This document shows, one piece after another, positions 1 to 6,941 of a DNA stretch of 12,720 nucleotides. Under the pieces are notes generated by a model that saw nothing but the letters and a program-made list of their open reading frames with translations, did no database searches and was not told the origin of the DNA. Both the position numbers and the translations under genes were made by a program. The first letter of the stretch is position 1. Each line of letters opens with the position of its first letter. This stretch comes from CAZVFX01 sp964626565 (GTDB lineage Bacteria; Myxococcota_A; UBA9042; CAIXZC01): assembly GCA_964626565.1 (NCBI GenBank), contig CAZVFX010000161.1:1-12720 (forward strand), written 5' to 3'.

Positions 1-12
1 GGGCGGGCGCAT

Positions 13-42
13 TTGACATTCTCCGGGGGGGACTGCTAGACT
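13..42 (+). promoter_or_regulatory. sigma70-like promoter of the sulfatase-family gene
   Basis: A perfect -35 TTGACA (13-18) is followed after 18 bp by TAGACT (37-42). A TG at 34-35 forms an extended -10. Transcription would start near position 49, giving a leader of only about 17 nt before the TTG start at 66. This is a pattern match only. Confidence 0.55.
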
Positions 43-65
43 CCGGCGCGTTCCTGGGGGATGGC

Positions 66-2237
66 TTGGCTATTGCGGAACAGCGAGAAGATGCAGGGAT
101 CGGGGCCTACCTGGCCGGCGGGGGAACTGCGGCTCTCTTTGTCGCCCTGGCCGAAGTGCTCATGAGTGATGGTTCGGGCGCGCCGCGCCTGGCGCTGGTT
201 TCGGCCGCCACCTTTCTTCTCCCCCTCGGGCTGCTGGTCGGAGTGACCCTCTGGAGCCTGTTCCGACTGACCGCGTTGTTCCCGACCGTGCGGCGGCTGT
301 TGACAGCCGGCCCCGCTCCTGAATCGCCCATGGCTGCGGCAGCACCGTTTCTGCTGTTCTTTCTACCACTGCTACTCCTGTTTTCCATCCCCAGCCTGTT
401 TGTCGTGAGCGGCTTACTGGGCAAACTGGTGGGTTCTGAGATAATCCGGACCCTGGGAACCGGAGGAGCAGCCGCGGCTGTGGCCGCGGCCATCGGCGCG
501 GCCGGGCTTAGCGCTACGGGTCTCGTTGCGTTGCTGGCGCGCCTGGGGCATATACCGCGACCTACACCTCTGCTCTTCTGGACCGTCGCATTTCCTACGC
601 CCTGGTGCGTGGTTACCTATCTCGTGCTACTGGACATCGCCGAGGCGATGGGGACCGTAGCCCTGCTCCTGTCCGGAGCGACCCTGGTGGCGGTCACGAT
701 CTCCGCCCTGCTCGTGATGGGAAGATCCGCCCGCATCGGTGCGTGGGGCGGCATCACCGCGGCGGCCATGACCACCTCTCTGCTGATGGTTTCCGCCACC
801 GGCACGTCGTTCGACCCCGAAGGGTTGGAGCGATCTCTGCTGGCCACTGCGGCCTACGGGGTGATACAGCCCCTGGTGGACCTTGACGGGGACGGACACG
901 CCTATCTGTTCGAACGCCTCGATTGCGATGAATCCGATGCAGAAAGACACAATCTGGCGTTCGACCTGCCCGGGAACGGCATCGATGAGGATTGTGACGG
1001 GTCCGATGCTGAAGAGGACGACGAGGCGACCGCGGACATGAACGGTGAACCGGCGGAACACCTGCTGGGAGCCGGACGCTTCAACGTCATCCTTATCCAC
1101 GCCGATGCGCTCAGAGCCGACCACTCAGGCTTCCTGGGCTACAAGCGCGACACCACTCCCAATATCGACAAGCTGGCTGAATCGTCACTGGTCTTTGCCC
1201 ATGCGGTGTCACAAAGCTCCGCCACCGGTTATTCCCTCTTCAGCCTGCTGGCCGGCAAGTATCCCAACCGCCTCGACTGGGTGAAGGGGAAGCGCCGCAA
1301 GGACTTCGCCTTGTCCGGGGATGACCCGCTGCTGCCCGGACTGCTGCGAGAGCAAGGGTGGGACACTGCCGCTGTCGTCAGCCGCTGGATCACCTTGCAC
1401 CTGCAGGGGTTTGCCGACGTCTTCGACACTATCTCCCTGCTCTATCCGAAGAAAGGATGGAAGAAGCACGTCCGGCACACTTCGGTGTTCGCCACGGCAA
1501 AGGCTATCGCGTACCTGGAGACGCGCCCCGAAGACCAGCCGTTCTTCTTGTACGTGCACTACCCGGATCCACACCACCCGTATGTCAATCACGAAGGAGC
1601 GGCGAAGGTGTTCGGCAAGTCGGCCATGGACCGCTACGACAGCGACGTGAGCTTCATGGACATGTGGATGGGAGCGTTCTTTCAGTACCTGGAAACCACA
1701 GGTCTCATGGAAGATACCGTAATTGTGCTCGCATCGGATCACGGGGAAGAGTTTGGTGAGCACGGGAAGAAACACCATGGCAAGCAACTCTACGAAGAGA
1801 GCGTTCACGTTCCGTTGCTCGTCTACATTCCGGGCGTTCCCCCTTCCCGGATAGAAACCACAGTAGCTCTCGTGGATGTAGTGCCGACGATGCTGGATGC
1901 ACTGAGTATCCCCGGGCACAGGGAGGAGTTGGACGGAGTGTCCCTCTTCGCTCTGCTGGAAGCGAAGAAGCGGCATCGCATGCGGCCGCTATTCTCGGTG
2001 CTGGGAGGCAAACACGCCAAGCCCAAGCGATCTTTGAGCGCCACTTACCTCGGAGACTGGAAGTATATTCTGAACAATCGCACCGGTAGCGAGGAGCTGT
2101 ACGATCTGAGGAAAGACCCGGAGGAGAGCGAAAACCTGGTTGAGGATGAAACCAAGAGGTTGGGTGAGTTGCGAAGGCTGGCCCGGGAGTTTGCCTCTGA
2201 CAGCAGCCAGGGATGGGAGGAATTCCACTGGAAATAG
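66..2237 (+). CDS. membrane-anchored sulfatase / alkaline-phosphatase superfamily enzyme with MopE-like insert
   Basis: A 723-residue protein. Residues 11-245 hold about seven hydrophobic segments (near 11-33, 42-66, 90-116, 131-160, 168-190, 194-218, 224-245). Residues 271-314 are an Asp-rich stretch (DLDGDG at 272-277, GNGIDEDCDG at 303-312) like the putative metal-binding motif common in myxobacteria. Residues 339 onward form the catalytic domain: D347 in the first metal motif, TTPNIDKLA after it, then SDHGEEFGEHG with D558 and H559. In the sulfatase CxPSR box the Cys position is T387 (TGYSLFSLLAG). That resembles the Thr nucleophile of LTA-synthase and phosphoethanolamine-transferase relatives rather than formylglycine sulfatases. 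Seven membrane segments with an inside N-terminus would place the enzyme domain in the periplasm. The start is TTG at 66, five bases after a GGGGG run. The next in-frame ATG (163) would remove the first membrane segment. The substrate is unknown; a hydrolase or phospho-group transferase acting on lipid or glycan is possible. Confidence 0.85.
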   Translation: MAIAEQREDAGIGAYLAGGGTAALFVALAEVLMSDGSGAPRLALVSAATFLLPLGLLVGVTLWSLFRLTALFPTVRRLLTAGPAPESPMAAAAPFLLFFLPLLLLFSIPSLFVVSGLLGKLVGSEIIRTLGTGGAAAAVAAAIGAAGLSATGLVALLARLGHIPRPTPLLFWTVAFPTPWCVVTYLVLLDIAEAMGTVALLLSGATLVAVTISALLVMGRSARIGAWGGITAAAMTTSLLMVSATGTSFDPEGLERSLLATAAYGVIQPLVDLDGDGHAYLFERLDCDESDAERHNLAFDLPGNGIDEDCDGSDAEEDDEATADMNGEPAEHLLGAGRFNVILIHADALRADHSGFLGYKRDTTPNIDKLAESSLVFAHAVSQSSATGYSLFSLLAGKYPNRLDWVKGKRRKDFALSGDDPLLPGLLREQGWDTAAVVSRWITLHLQGFADVFDTISLLYPKKGWKKHVRHTSVFATAKAIAYLETRPEDQPFFLYVHYPDPHHPYVNHEGAAKVFGKSAMDRYDSDVSFMDMWMGAFFQYLETTGLMEDTVIVLASDHGEEFGEHGKKHHGKQLYEESVHVPLLVYIPGVPPSRIETTVALVDVVPTMLDALSIPGHREELDGVSLFALLEAKKRHRMRPLFSVLGGKHAKPKRSLSATYLGDWKYILNNRTGSEELYDLRKDPEESENLVEDETKRLGELRRLAREFASDSSQGWEEFHWK

Positions 2238-2252
2238 ATTCGGGGCAAGAAA

Positions 2253-2268
2253 CGGGGAATAAACCCCG
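2253..2268 (+). terminator. stem-loop downstream of the sulfatase-family gene
   Basis: CGGGG, a six-base AATAAA loop, then CCCCG form a five-pair GC-only hairpin 15 nt after the stop codon at 2237. No T-run follows, so it is not a classic intrinsic terminator. It could be a Rho-assisted terminator or an mRNA 3'-end stabiliser. The rest of the 93-bp gap shows no clear promoter for the next gene. Confidence 0.3.
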
Positions 2269-2330
2269 ACCCTGGACGTCCATGGAGCGCTATGTTACGT
2301 TTTGGGGGAGCTAAATTGGAGGAGAACCGA

Positions 2331-3332
2331 ATGGTCAGCAGGTATGCTTTCGTTCTTATTCTGACGCTCTGCTTTGCTCTGGGCATGGGAGTGGGCCCTG
2401 CCCGGGCGGACGATGACAGCGGTGTCTCTGCAAAGGACGACCCTCGCAAGAAAGCGAGGGACGCCGACGACGACGCCCGGGACGACGACACTCGGGACGA
2501 CGATGATGTCCGGGACGACAAGAAGCGGAAAGTCGACGACTCGGCCAAGCGCAAGAAGACCCGCAAGAAGAGCAAGAACATGCGGCTGAAGAACAAGCGG
2601 GGCAAGACCACCAGAGTCAAGGCCAAGCGAGGCAAGAAGGGCGATACCCGAGCCACCGACAAGCTGCGGGGAAAAAAGAAAAGGTCGAAGCTGAAACAGA
2701 AAGGTAAAATCAAGAAGAGGCCGGTAAAGAAGCCGGTGAAGAAGCCCAAGAAGAAGAAGAAGAAGCCGCGGGAAGAACCGCTGCCCTACGGCCTGGGGCT
2801 GAAGGTTGGAGTGATGCCTTACAACTCCATGGAGGCCTACCCCACTGACGGCGGCCGTACCGACTACGACATGCGCATGGCTTACGGCTACGGGCTGGGC
2901 GGCCAGATCCGGATCATGCAGAGCTTCTATCTCACCGGCGAGCTGATGTACTGGATTACGGAAGTTCGAAAGCGGGAAGGTGCGACCGGCGGACCGCGGG
3001 AGACCGACGGCCTGCTCAACCTCGGCGGAGGCCTGAGGCTGAACGTCTATGGAGGTGACTACACCAAGGACCGCGTTTACATCAAGGGACTGGTAGGCTT
3101 CACCAGTTATATCGCAGACGACGCGAACGAAGGCACCACCGGCGGCGACAACCGCAACGGCATCTACTACGGCGGCAGCCTGGGGATCGAGCACAAGCTG
3201 GCCCGCACTCTGACCATCTACGCGGACAGCGGTTTCTACTGGAACAAGTTCAACAACCCCGCGCAGGATGAGGACGAAGCCGAGTTCTTCAACTGGCAAG
3301 CCGCGGCCGGCTTCATGTATCACTGGAAGTAA
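2331..3332 (+). CDS. secreted outer-membrane beta-barrel protein with acidic/basic linker
   Basis: 333 residues from ATG 2331, preceded by GGAGGAG at 2318-2324. This start puts a clean signal peptide at the N-terminus (residues 1-26, ending GPARA); the longer reading from 2292 would bury it. Residues 27-69 are Asp-rich with an R-D-D-D repeat of about five residues. Residues 64-147 are extremely Lys/Arg-rich, ending in a run of lysines with VKKP repeats. Residues 152-333 alternate polar and hydrophobic/aromatic residues with many Gly and Tyr, and end in GFMYHWK. This is the look of an eight-strand-type outer-membrane barrel (OmpA/OmpW-like fold). Barrel function cannot be assigned. The basic segment may contact lipopolysaccharide, peptidoglycan or another polyanion, which is inference. 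No family name is recognised beyond the barrel class. Confidence 0.8.
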   Translation: MVSRYAFVLILTLCFALGMGVGPARADDDSGVSAKDDPRKKARDADDDARDDDTRDDDDVRDDKKRKVDDSAKRKKTRKKSKNMRLKNKRGKTTRVKAKRGKKGDTRATDKLRGKKKRSKLKQKGKIKKRPVKKPVKKPKKKKKKPREEPLPYGLGLKVGVMPYNSMEAYPTDGGRTDYDMRMAYGYGLGGQIRIMQSFYLTGELMYWITEVRKREGATGGPRETDGLLNLGGGLRLNVYGGDYTKDRVYIKGLVGFTSYIADDANEGTTGGDNRNGIYYGGSLGIEHKLARTLTIYADSGFYWNKFNNPAQDEDEAEFFNWQAAAGFMYHWK

Positions 3333-3335
3333 GAG

Positions 3336-3370
3336 TCAGTTTTCAATTCTCAATTTTCAATATCCAAGTT
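3336..3370 (+). repeat. heptamer tandem array A, 5 degenerate units
   Basis: Starting four bases after the barrel-gene stop, five consecutive 7-bp units begin at 3336, 3343, 3350, 3357 and 3364. The first four begin TCA and the last CCA. Typical units are TCAATTC and TCAATTT. The array is AT-rich in an otherwise GC-rich window. Similar 7-bp arrays occur near 6904 and 7678. It is too short per unit for CRISPR and lacks spacers. Confidence 0.7.
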
Positions 3371-3390
3371 CCCTTTATCGATCTTCACTG

Positions 3391-3419
3391 TTGAAAAGCC
3401 CTTCCGCTTGTCGCACAAT
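3391..3419 (+). promoter_or_regulatory. sigma70-like promoter of the secreted protein-udk-kinase operon
   Basis: TTGAAA (3391-3396), a 17-bp spacer and CACAAT (3414-3419) match consensus at 5/6 and 4/6. Transcription would start near 3426, about 20 nt before ATG 3446. The promoter sits just after the heptamer array and is the only reasonable candidate for the three overlapping genes downstream. Confidence 0.45.
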
Positions 3420-3445
3420 GGCCGCGATGAAAGCTAGGGGGTCTC

Positions 3446-4111
3446 ATGCTGCTAAGAGCACTACTCACTGCACTATCCGTTGTCCTTTTGTTGACATCTG
3501 CTCCGGTTCAGGCCGCCAGCCCGCGGACGCTGAGTTATTCGGGGTCACTGCGGGACGAAAAGGGCGCGCCCATGGGCGGAGTCTACTGGATCAAGTTCGC
3601 GCTGCATCGCACTGCTGACGACGACAAGGAAATCTGGTCCGAGGAGCAGTACATCGCGGTGGAAAAAGGCACATACTCGCTGGAGCTGGGCAAGCAGCGG
3701 CCGGTACCCCGGGTCCCGTCCATGACCAGCCTGTTTCTTTCGATCCAGTTGGACGGCACGGAGGTGCAGCGGGTGCCGGTTACGGAGGACATGTTGCCTG
3801 CCGACAAAAAGACTTCTGTGGCAGGAGCCACGCCAGACGGTTCTTCCTGCAAAAAATGCGTGCAGGCCGAGACCGCCAAAGACTGTCAGAGGCTGGGCGG
3901 CATGACTGTCAAACAACTGGTCAACACCGCGGTGAAGAAGGAGATCGAGGTGGGCGGGACCGCTCATTTCACTTCGTCGGTAGGCGGCGGCGAAGGGACC
4001 CCGTTCAGACTCACCTGCCCGCCCGGCTTCGTAGCCACGGGCATCAAGGGCAAGGCCGGCGAGACCATCACCAGCCTGCAACTCGTTTGCTCTCCCCTGG
4101 AAGGAAAATGA
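3446..4111 (+). CDS. secreted protein of unknown function with C-terminal CPPG...C domain
   Basis: 221 residues. ATG 3446 follows AGGGGG at 3436-3441. A signal peptide spans residues 1-23 (cleavage after VQA). Residues 27-85 (YSGSLRDEKGAPMGG, IWSEEQYIAVEKGTYSLELG) resemble a small beta-rich domain often seen in secreted deltaproteobacterial proteins, where a 'YxGxLxDxxG' opening precedes 'W.E...v.v..G.y...LG'. Residues 130-150 hold three Cys (C135, C138, C147). The C-terminus holds a CPPGFVATGIKGKAG motif and a second Cys, C191 and C215, which could pair. Function is not known; a surface binding role is possible. The stop overlaps the udk start (ATGA at 4108-4111), so it is probably co-translated with a cytoplasmic uridine kinase, an odd partner for an exported protein. 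Confidence 0.75.
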   Translation: MLLRALLTALSVVLLLTSAPVQAASPRTLSYSGSLRDEKGAPMGGVYWIKFALHRTADDDKEIWSEEQYIAVEKGTYSLELGKQRPVPRVPSMTSLFLSIQLDGTEVQRVPVTEDMLPADKKTSVAGATPDGSSCKKCVQAETAKDCQRLGGMTVKQLVNTAVKKEIEVGGTAHFTSSVGGGEGTPFRLTCPPGFVATGIKGKAGETITSLQLVCSPLEGK

Positions 4112-4764
4112 TCGAGACCTTCTCGCAGCCGCTGGTGGTCGGCATCGCCGGAGGCACCGGCTCAGGAAAGACCACCGTAGCAGAGAAGATCGCAGCCGCC
4201 ATCGGGCACGACAACGTGGCCCGCCTTGACCAGGACTCTTACTACCGGGATCTCAGCCACCTGAGCTCAGCGGAGCGAAGGCAGCACAACTTCGACCATC
4301 CCGATGCGTTGGAGTTCGAACTACTGGCCCGGCACGTGGGCCAACTCAAGAACCGAGAGCCGGTGGACAAGCCGGCGTACTCGTTTCACACGTCTACGCG
4401 CACGGGCGAAAGCCAGCTTATCCGGCCTGCGGAAGTGGTCATCGTCGAAGGGATCCTGGTGTTGTGGGACGAAGAACTCAGAGAAACTATGGACATCAAG
4501 GTGTTCGTGGATACCGACGACGACATCCGCCTGGTCAGAAGATTGCTCAGGGACATCCGCGAGCGAAGCAGGACCTTGGAACGGGTCATAGACCAGTACA
4601 TGGACACCGTGCGCCCGAGCCACCTGACCTTCGTCGAGCCGACCAAACGGTATGCCGACATTATCATCCCGGAGGGCGGCATGAACCAGGTGGCGATCTC
4701 CATTGTCGTGGGAACCTTGAAGCACTGGCTGCAGGATTCGGAAACCAAGCGCAATGCATGCTAG
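4108..4764 (+). CDS. udk: uridine kinase
   Basis: 218 residues, close to the usual 210-215 of bacterial Udk. It phosphorylates uridine and cytidine with a nucleoside triphosphate in the cytoplasm as part of pyrimidine salvage. Visible motifs are the Walker A loop GGTGSGKT (residues 15-22), the DQDSYY substrate-loop motif (41-46; DxDSYY-type) and NFDHPDA (61-67). These are followed by VVIVEGILVL (Walker B-like), the DTDDDIRLVRRLLRDI lid helix, and the YADIIIPEGG C-terminal strand. The start ATG 4108 shares ATGA with the upstream stop, with GGAAGGA just before it. Reading further upstream in the same frame gives low-complexity arginine-rich sequence, so that start is rejected. The next gene begins 11 bp inside its 3' end, indicating translational coupling. 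Confidence 0.95.
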   Translation: MIETFSQPLVVGIAGGTGSGKTTVAEKIAAAIGHDNVARLDQDSYYRDLSHLSSAERRQHNFDHPDALEFELLARHVGQLKNREPVDKPAYSFHTSTRTGESQLIRPAEVVIVEGILVLWDEELRETMDIKVFVDTDDDIRLVRRLLRDIRERSRTLERVIDQYMDTVRPSHLTFVEPTKRYADIIIPEGGMNQVAISIVVGTLKHWLQDSETKRNAC

Positions 4765-5641
4765 GGTAGGCCGCAAGGCACTGGACCGGTATTTCATTAC
4801 CGGGATTCTGGCTTCGGGAGGCCAGGCGGTAGTCTATTCCGGGGAAGACCTGCGCACTGGGGAAAAGGTCGCGGTCAAGATGGCCCGCGCCAAGGGACTC
4901 GACGGCAAAGGTGCGGAGCGTCTGGAACTCGAATCCCGGGTCCTGGCCTCCGTCCGTTCCCGTTTTGTCGCCAGGTACAAGGCATCCGGCCACGACGCCC
5001 ACATGGGCTGTTTCTGCTTGGTGGAGGAGTTGGTCCCGGGAGTCTCCCTGGCCATGCTCATGGACCGTACCGAGCAACTGACCCTGGAGGAAATCCTGGC
5101 GATTCTGGAGCAGGCTGCGGCGGGTCTGGAAGCTGTGCACCGCACCGGCCACATCATGCGCGACCTGAATCCGGGACAGGTAATGGTGGACGGAGCGGGA
5201 GCCGACGTCCGGGCCAAGCTCATTGACCTCGGGCTGAGCCGTTCGCTCACCGAGGGTTCCGACCTCACCGACCCGTTCCACTCGGCGGGCACTCCCGGGT
5301 ACACCGCCCCTGAGTTGGCCACTGGCAAGCCGGTGAAAGAATCCGCCGACACCTACTCGCTGGCCGCACTGGCGTTCGAGATGTTGGGAGGGGAGCCGCC
5401 TTTCCCGTCCGTGGCACCGGAAGCGATTCTGGCGCTCCAGCTATCCAATTCGTTTTCTCCACTGCCCGGCGGCAGGATGATACGGGAAGGAAGGGTGAAG
5501 AGAGTGGAGTCAGTCCTTATTGCCGCCATGGACGTGGAGCCTGAGTCACGCCCGGCCAGGCCGACCCGATTTGTCGCCGCACTGCGTGCGGCCCTGGGTC
5601 TCAGACGGAGGGGGTGGCGTGAGAAGCTGTTCGGAAGGTAG
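4754..5641 (+). CDS. Hanks-type Ser/Thr protein kinase with degenerate catalytic loop
   Basis: 295 residues consisting almost entirely of a protein-kinase domain, with no transmembrane or sensor domain. Present are K42 in VAVK (ATP-binding Lys), E60 in ELESRVL (helix-C Glu), D137 in the catalytic loop, D158 in DLG and GTPGYTAPE. Unusual changes: the Gly-rich loop reads LASGGQAVVY, with Ala for two of three glycines. The catalytic loop reads HIMRDLNPGQV instead of HRDLKPxN, so the HRD His is Met, the catalytic Lys is N139 and the Mg-binding Asn is Q142. Activity may be weak, or the protein may act as a scaffold. ATG 4754 lies 11 bp inside udk, consistent with coupled translation. The partner protein is unknown. 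Confidence 0.88.
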   Translation: MHARVGRKALDRYFITGILASGGQAVVYSGEDLRTGEKVAVKMARAKGLDGKGAERLELESRVLASVRSRFVARYKASGHDAHMGCFCLVEELVPGVSLAMLMDRTEQLTLEEILAILEQAAAGLEAVHRTGHIMRDLNPGQVMVDGAGADVRAKLIDLGLSRSLTEGSDLTDPFHSAGTPGYTAPELATGKPVKESADTYSLAALAFEMLGGEPPFPSVAPEAILALQLSNSFSPLPGGRMIREGRVKRVESVLIAAMDVEPESRPARPTRFVAALRAALGLRRRGWREKLFGR

Positions 5642-5651
5642 AGTCTCTCAC

Positions 5652-5680
5652 TTGACATCGCACATGCCCTGTGGCAAACA
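5652..5680 (+). promoter_or_regulatory. possible promoter of the histidine kinase-ACT unit
   Basis: A perfect TTGACA (5652-5657) is followed at 17 bp by the weak hexamer CAAACA (5675-5680), with a TG at 5672-5673 in the extended -10 position. A strong -35 with a poor -10 suggests a weak or activator-dependent promoter. Confidence 0.35.
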
Positions 5681-5681
5681 G

Positions 5682-5700
5682 TCTGCACCGGAATTGCAGA
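5682..5700 (+). promoter_or_regulatory. inverted repeat in the histidine kinase leader
   Basis: TCTGCA (5682-5687) and TGCAGA (5695-5700) are perfect inverted arms around a 7-bp spacer, just after the candidate promoter and 45 bp before the GTG start. This may be an operator or a small leader hairpin. Chance occurrence is quite possible for 6-bp arms. Confidence 0.3.
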
Positions 5701-5744
5701 ACCCGAGGTACGGCGACGGCCCCGGGGATTGAGGAGGCTTATCA

Positions 5745-6464
5745 GTGGGCAACCAGGGAATAACCAAGCTGGACGACAACTCGGGCGAAATCATGGCCCG
5801 GCTGGTGGCCAGGATCGTGCACGACTTCAACAACCCGCTGGCCGCGATCATCGGATTCGCCGACTTGCTCAGGAACCCCAGCGTGGCCCCCGAGAAGAAA
5901 GATCGCTACGTGGGCCGCATCTATGAGCAGGCGAGCAAGCTGTCCCTGATGGTCGAGAACATGTCTGCTTTTTCGTCGGTGCCGACGCCTCAGAACGGCC
6001 GGTTCGACCTGGGCCGCACGGTGATGGACCTCTACGCATTGAAGGTGGACGGTCTGCGCACCGCCGGCATCCGATTCGAGTGTGAAATCCCGGACGAGCC
6101 GCTTCATGTTTTCGGAGACAGGGCGGTCACGTCCCGGGTAGTCAATTCCCTACTCACCAACGTGGAACAAGTGTTCAAAGAAAACCCTTCGAGCGAAAAG
6201 GAACTACTCATCCGATGCAGCGTCGTAGACGGCACCGGAAGCGTGGACCTTTTCGACAGCGGCCCGGGAGTCACTGCGGGAACCGAGGAGACCATATTCG
6301 ACCCCTTCGTTTCCACCCGGCGATCGGGAGGTCTCGGCCTCGGCCTGTCGGTTTCTCGAAGCCTGGCGGAAAAGATGGGCGGCACCCTGGATTTGGTGCG
6401 GGAGCCCGACCCGCCGCTGTGCGGAGCCCATTTCCGCCTTCGCCTGGGGCTACACAAGGACTAG
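5745..6464 (+). CDS. soluble sensor-less histidine kinase
   Basis: 239 residues. GTG 5745 is preceded by GAGGAGG at 5731-5737. The H-box is at residues 24-38 with phospho-acceptor H26 (IVHDFNNPLAAIIGF). The HATPase domain follows: LLTN with N139 as N-box, DSGPG (171-175) as G1, IFDPF (184-188) as F-box and GGLGLGLS (195-202) as G2. It probably autophosphorylates H26 and passes the phosphate to a response regulator, but none is encoded in the window. No membrane segment, PAS, GAF or HAMP domain precedes the H-box, so the signal must come from a partner protein or another route. The HDFNNPL form of the H-box resembles NtrB-like kinases. It lies 35 bp upstream of an ACT-domain gene in the same direction, and an amino-acid-responsive link is a hypothesis. 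Confidence 0.9.
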   Translation: MGNQGITKLDDNSGEIMARLVARIVHDFNNPLAAIIGFADLLRNPSVAPEKKDRYVGRIYEQASKLSLMVENMSAFSSVPTPQNGRFDLGRTVMDLYALKVDGLRTAGIRFECEIPDEPLHVFGDRAVTSRVVNSLLTNVEQVFKENPSSEKELLIRCSVVDGTGSVDLFDSGPGVTAGTEETIFDPFVSTRRSGGLGLGLSVSRSLAEKMGGTLDLVREPDPPLCGAHFRLRLGLHKD

Positions 6465-6499
6465 AACGGAATAGCTTCTTTCACTCCAAGGAGGAAGAA

Positions 6500-6901
6500 A
6501 TGCAGGTGGTCAAACAACTCTCGATTTTCCTGAAGAACCGGCCGGGCACCCTGGCAGACGTGGCCGAGCATCTCACTAGAGAAGGGGTGAACATCATCGG
6601 TTTCAGCGTTTCGGATACCGTTGACCATGCGGTAGTCAGAATCGTGGTGGACGAACCGATGAAAGCGGTTCATCTCCTCGGTGACGCCGGGGTCCTGGTG
6701 GTGGAAAACGAAGTGATCGTAATGGACCTTAGAAACGAACCCGGCCAACTCGCACGGGTGAGCACCCTGCTCTCCGACGCGGGGATCAACATCGAATACG
6801 CATACGGCGGACTGCGCCGGGATTCCGACTCCGGCGTACTCTATTTCAGGGTCTCCGATGTAAGAAAAGCCTTCGAAGTACTGTCCTCAGACTACACGTA
6901 G
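6500..6901 (+). CDS. tandem ACT-domain protein
   Basis: 133 residues. ATG 6500 follows AAGGAGG at 6488-6494. The protein is two ACT domains and nothing else: repeat 1 about residues 4-70 (NRPGTLADVAEHLTREGVNI) and repeat 2 about 72-132 (NEPGQLARVSTLLSDAGINI). The conserved PG turn occurs at G16 and G82. ACT domains bind amino acids at dimer interfaces and act allosterically. Stand-alone tandem ACT proteins of this size are known in deltaproteobacteria, but their partners are mostly uncharacterised. Position directly behind the histidine kinase suggests co-transcription. Reading the frame upstream through the kinase gene is an artefact of an open out-of-frame stretch. Confidence 0.9.
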   Translation: MQVVKQLSIFLKNRPGTLADVAEHLTREGVNIIGFSVSDTVDHAVVRIVVDEPMKAVHLLGDAGVLVVENEVIVMDLRNEPGQLARVSTLLSDAGINIEYAYGGLRRDSDSGVLYFRVSDVRKAFEVLSSDYT

Positions 6902-6903
6902 AC

Positions 6904-6938
6904 TTCGGTCTCAGGTCTCAGGTTTCAAGTCTCAGCTG
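6904..6938 (+). repeat. heptamer tandem array B, 5 units
   Basis: Beginning two bases after the ACT-gene stop, units start at 6904, 6911, 6918, 6925 and 6932, strictly every 7 bp. The middle units are TCAGGTC, TCAGGTT and TCAAGTC. Consensus for the array is TCARGTC. It lies between the convergent ACT and lipoprotein genes. Confidence 0.75.
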
Positions 6939-6941
6939 TTC

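Noticed and set aside
3336..3370. CRISPR-like direct repeats
   Set aside because: Units are 7 bp, contiguous and without spacers; no cas genes are in the window.
3856..4107. N-terminal extension of uridine kinase
   Set aside because: The out-of-frame stretch over the preceding gene is Arg/Gly-rich and unrelated to the kinase family; the ATG at 4108 gives the normal family length.
5664..5732. 22-codon ORF (MPCGKQSAP...) whose stop touches the histidine kinase RBS
   Set aside because: No Shine-Dalgarno, no recognisable features, and it overlaps the candidate leader hairpin; chance is the simplest reading.
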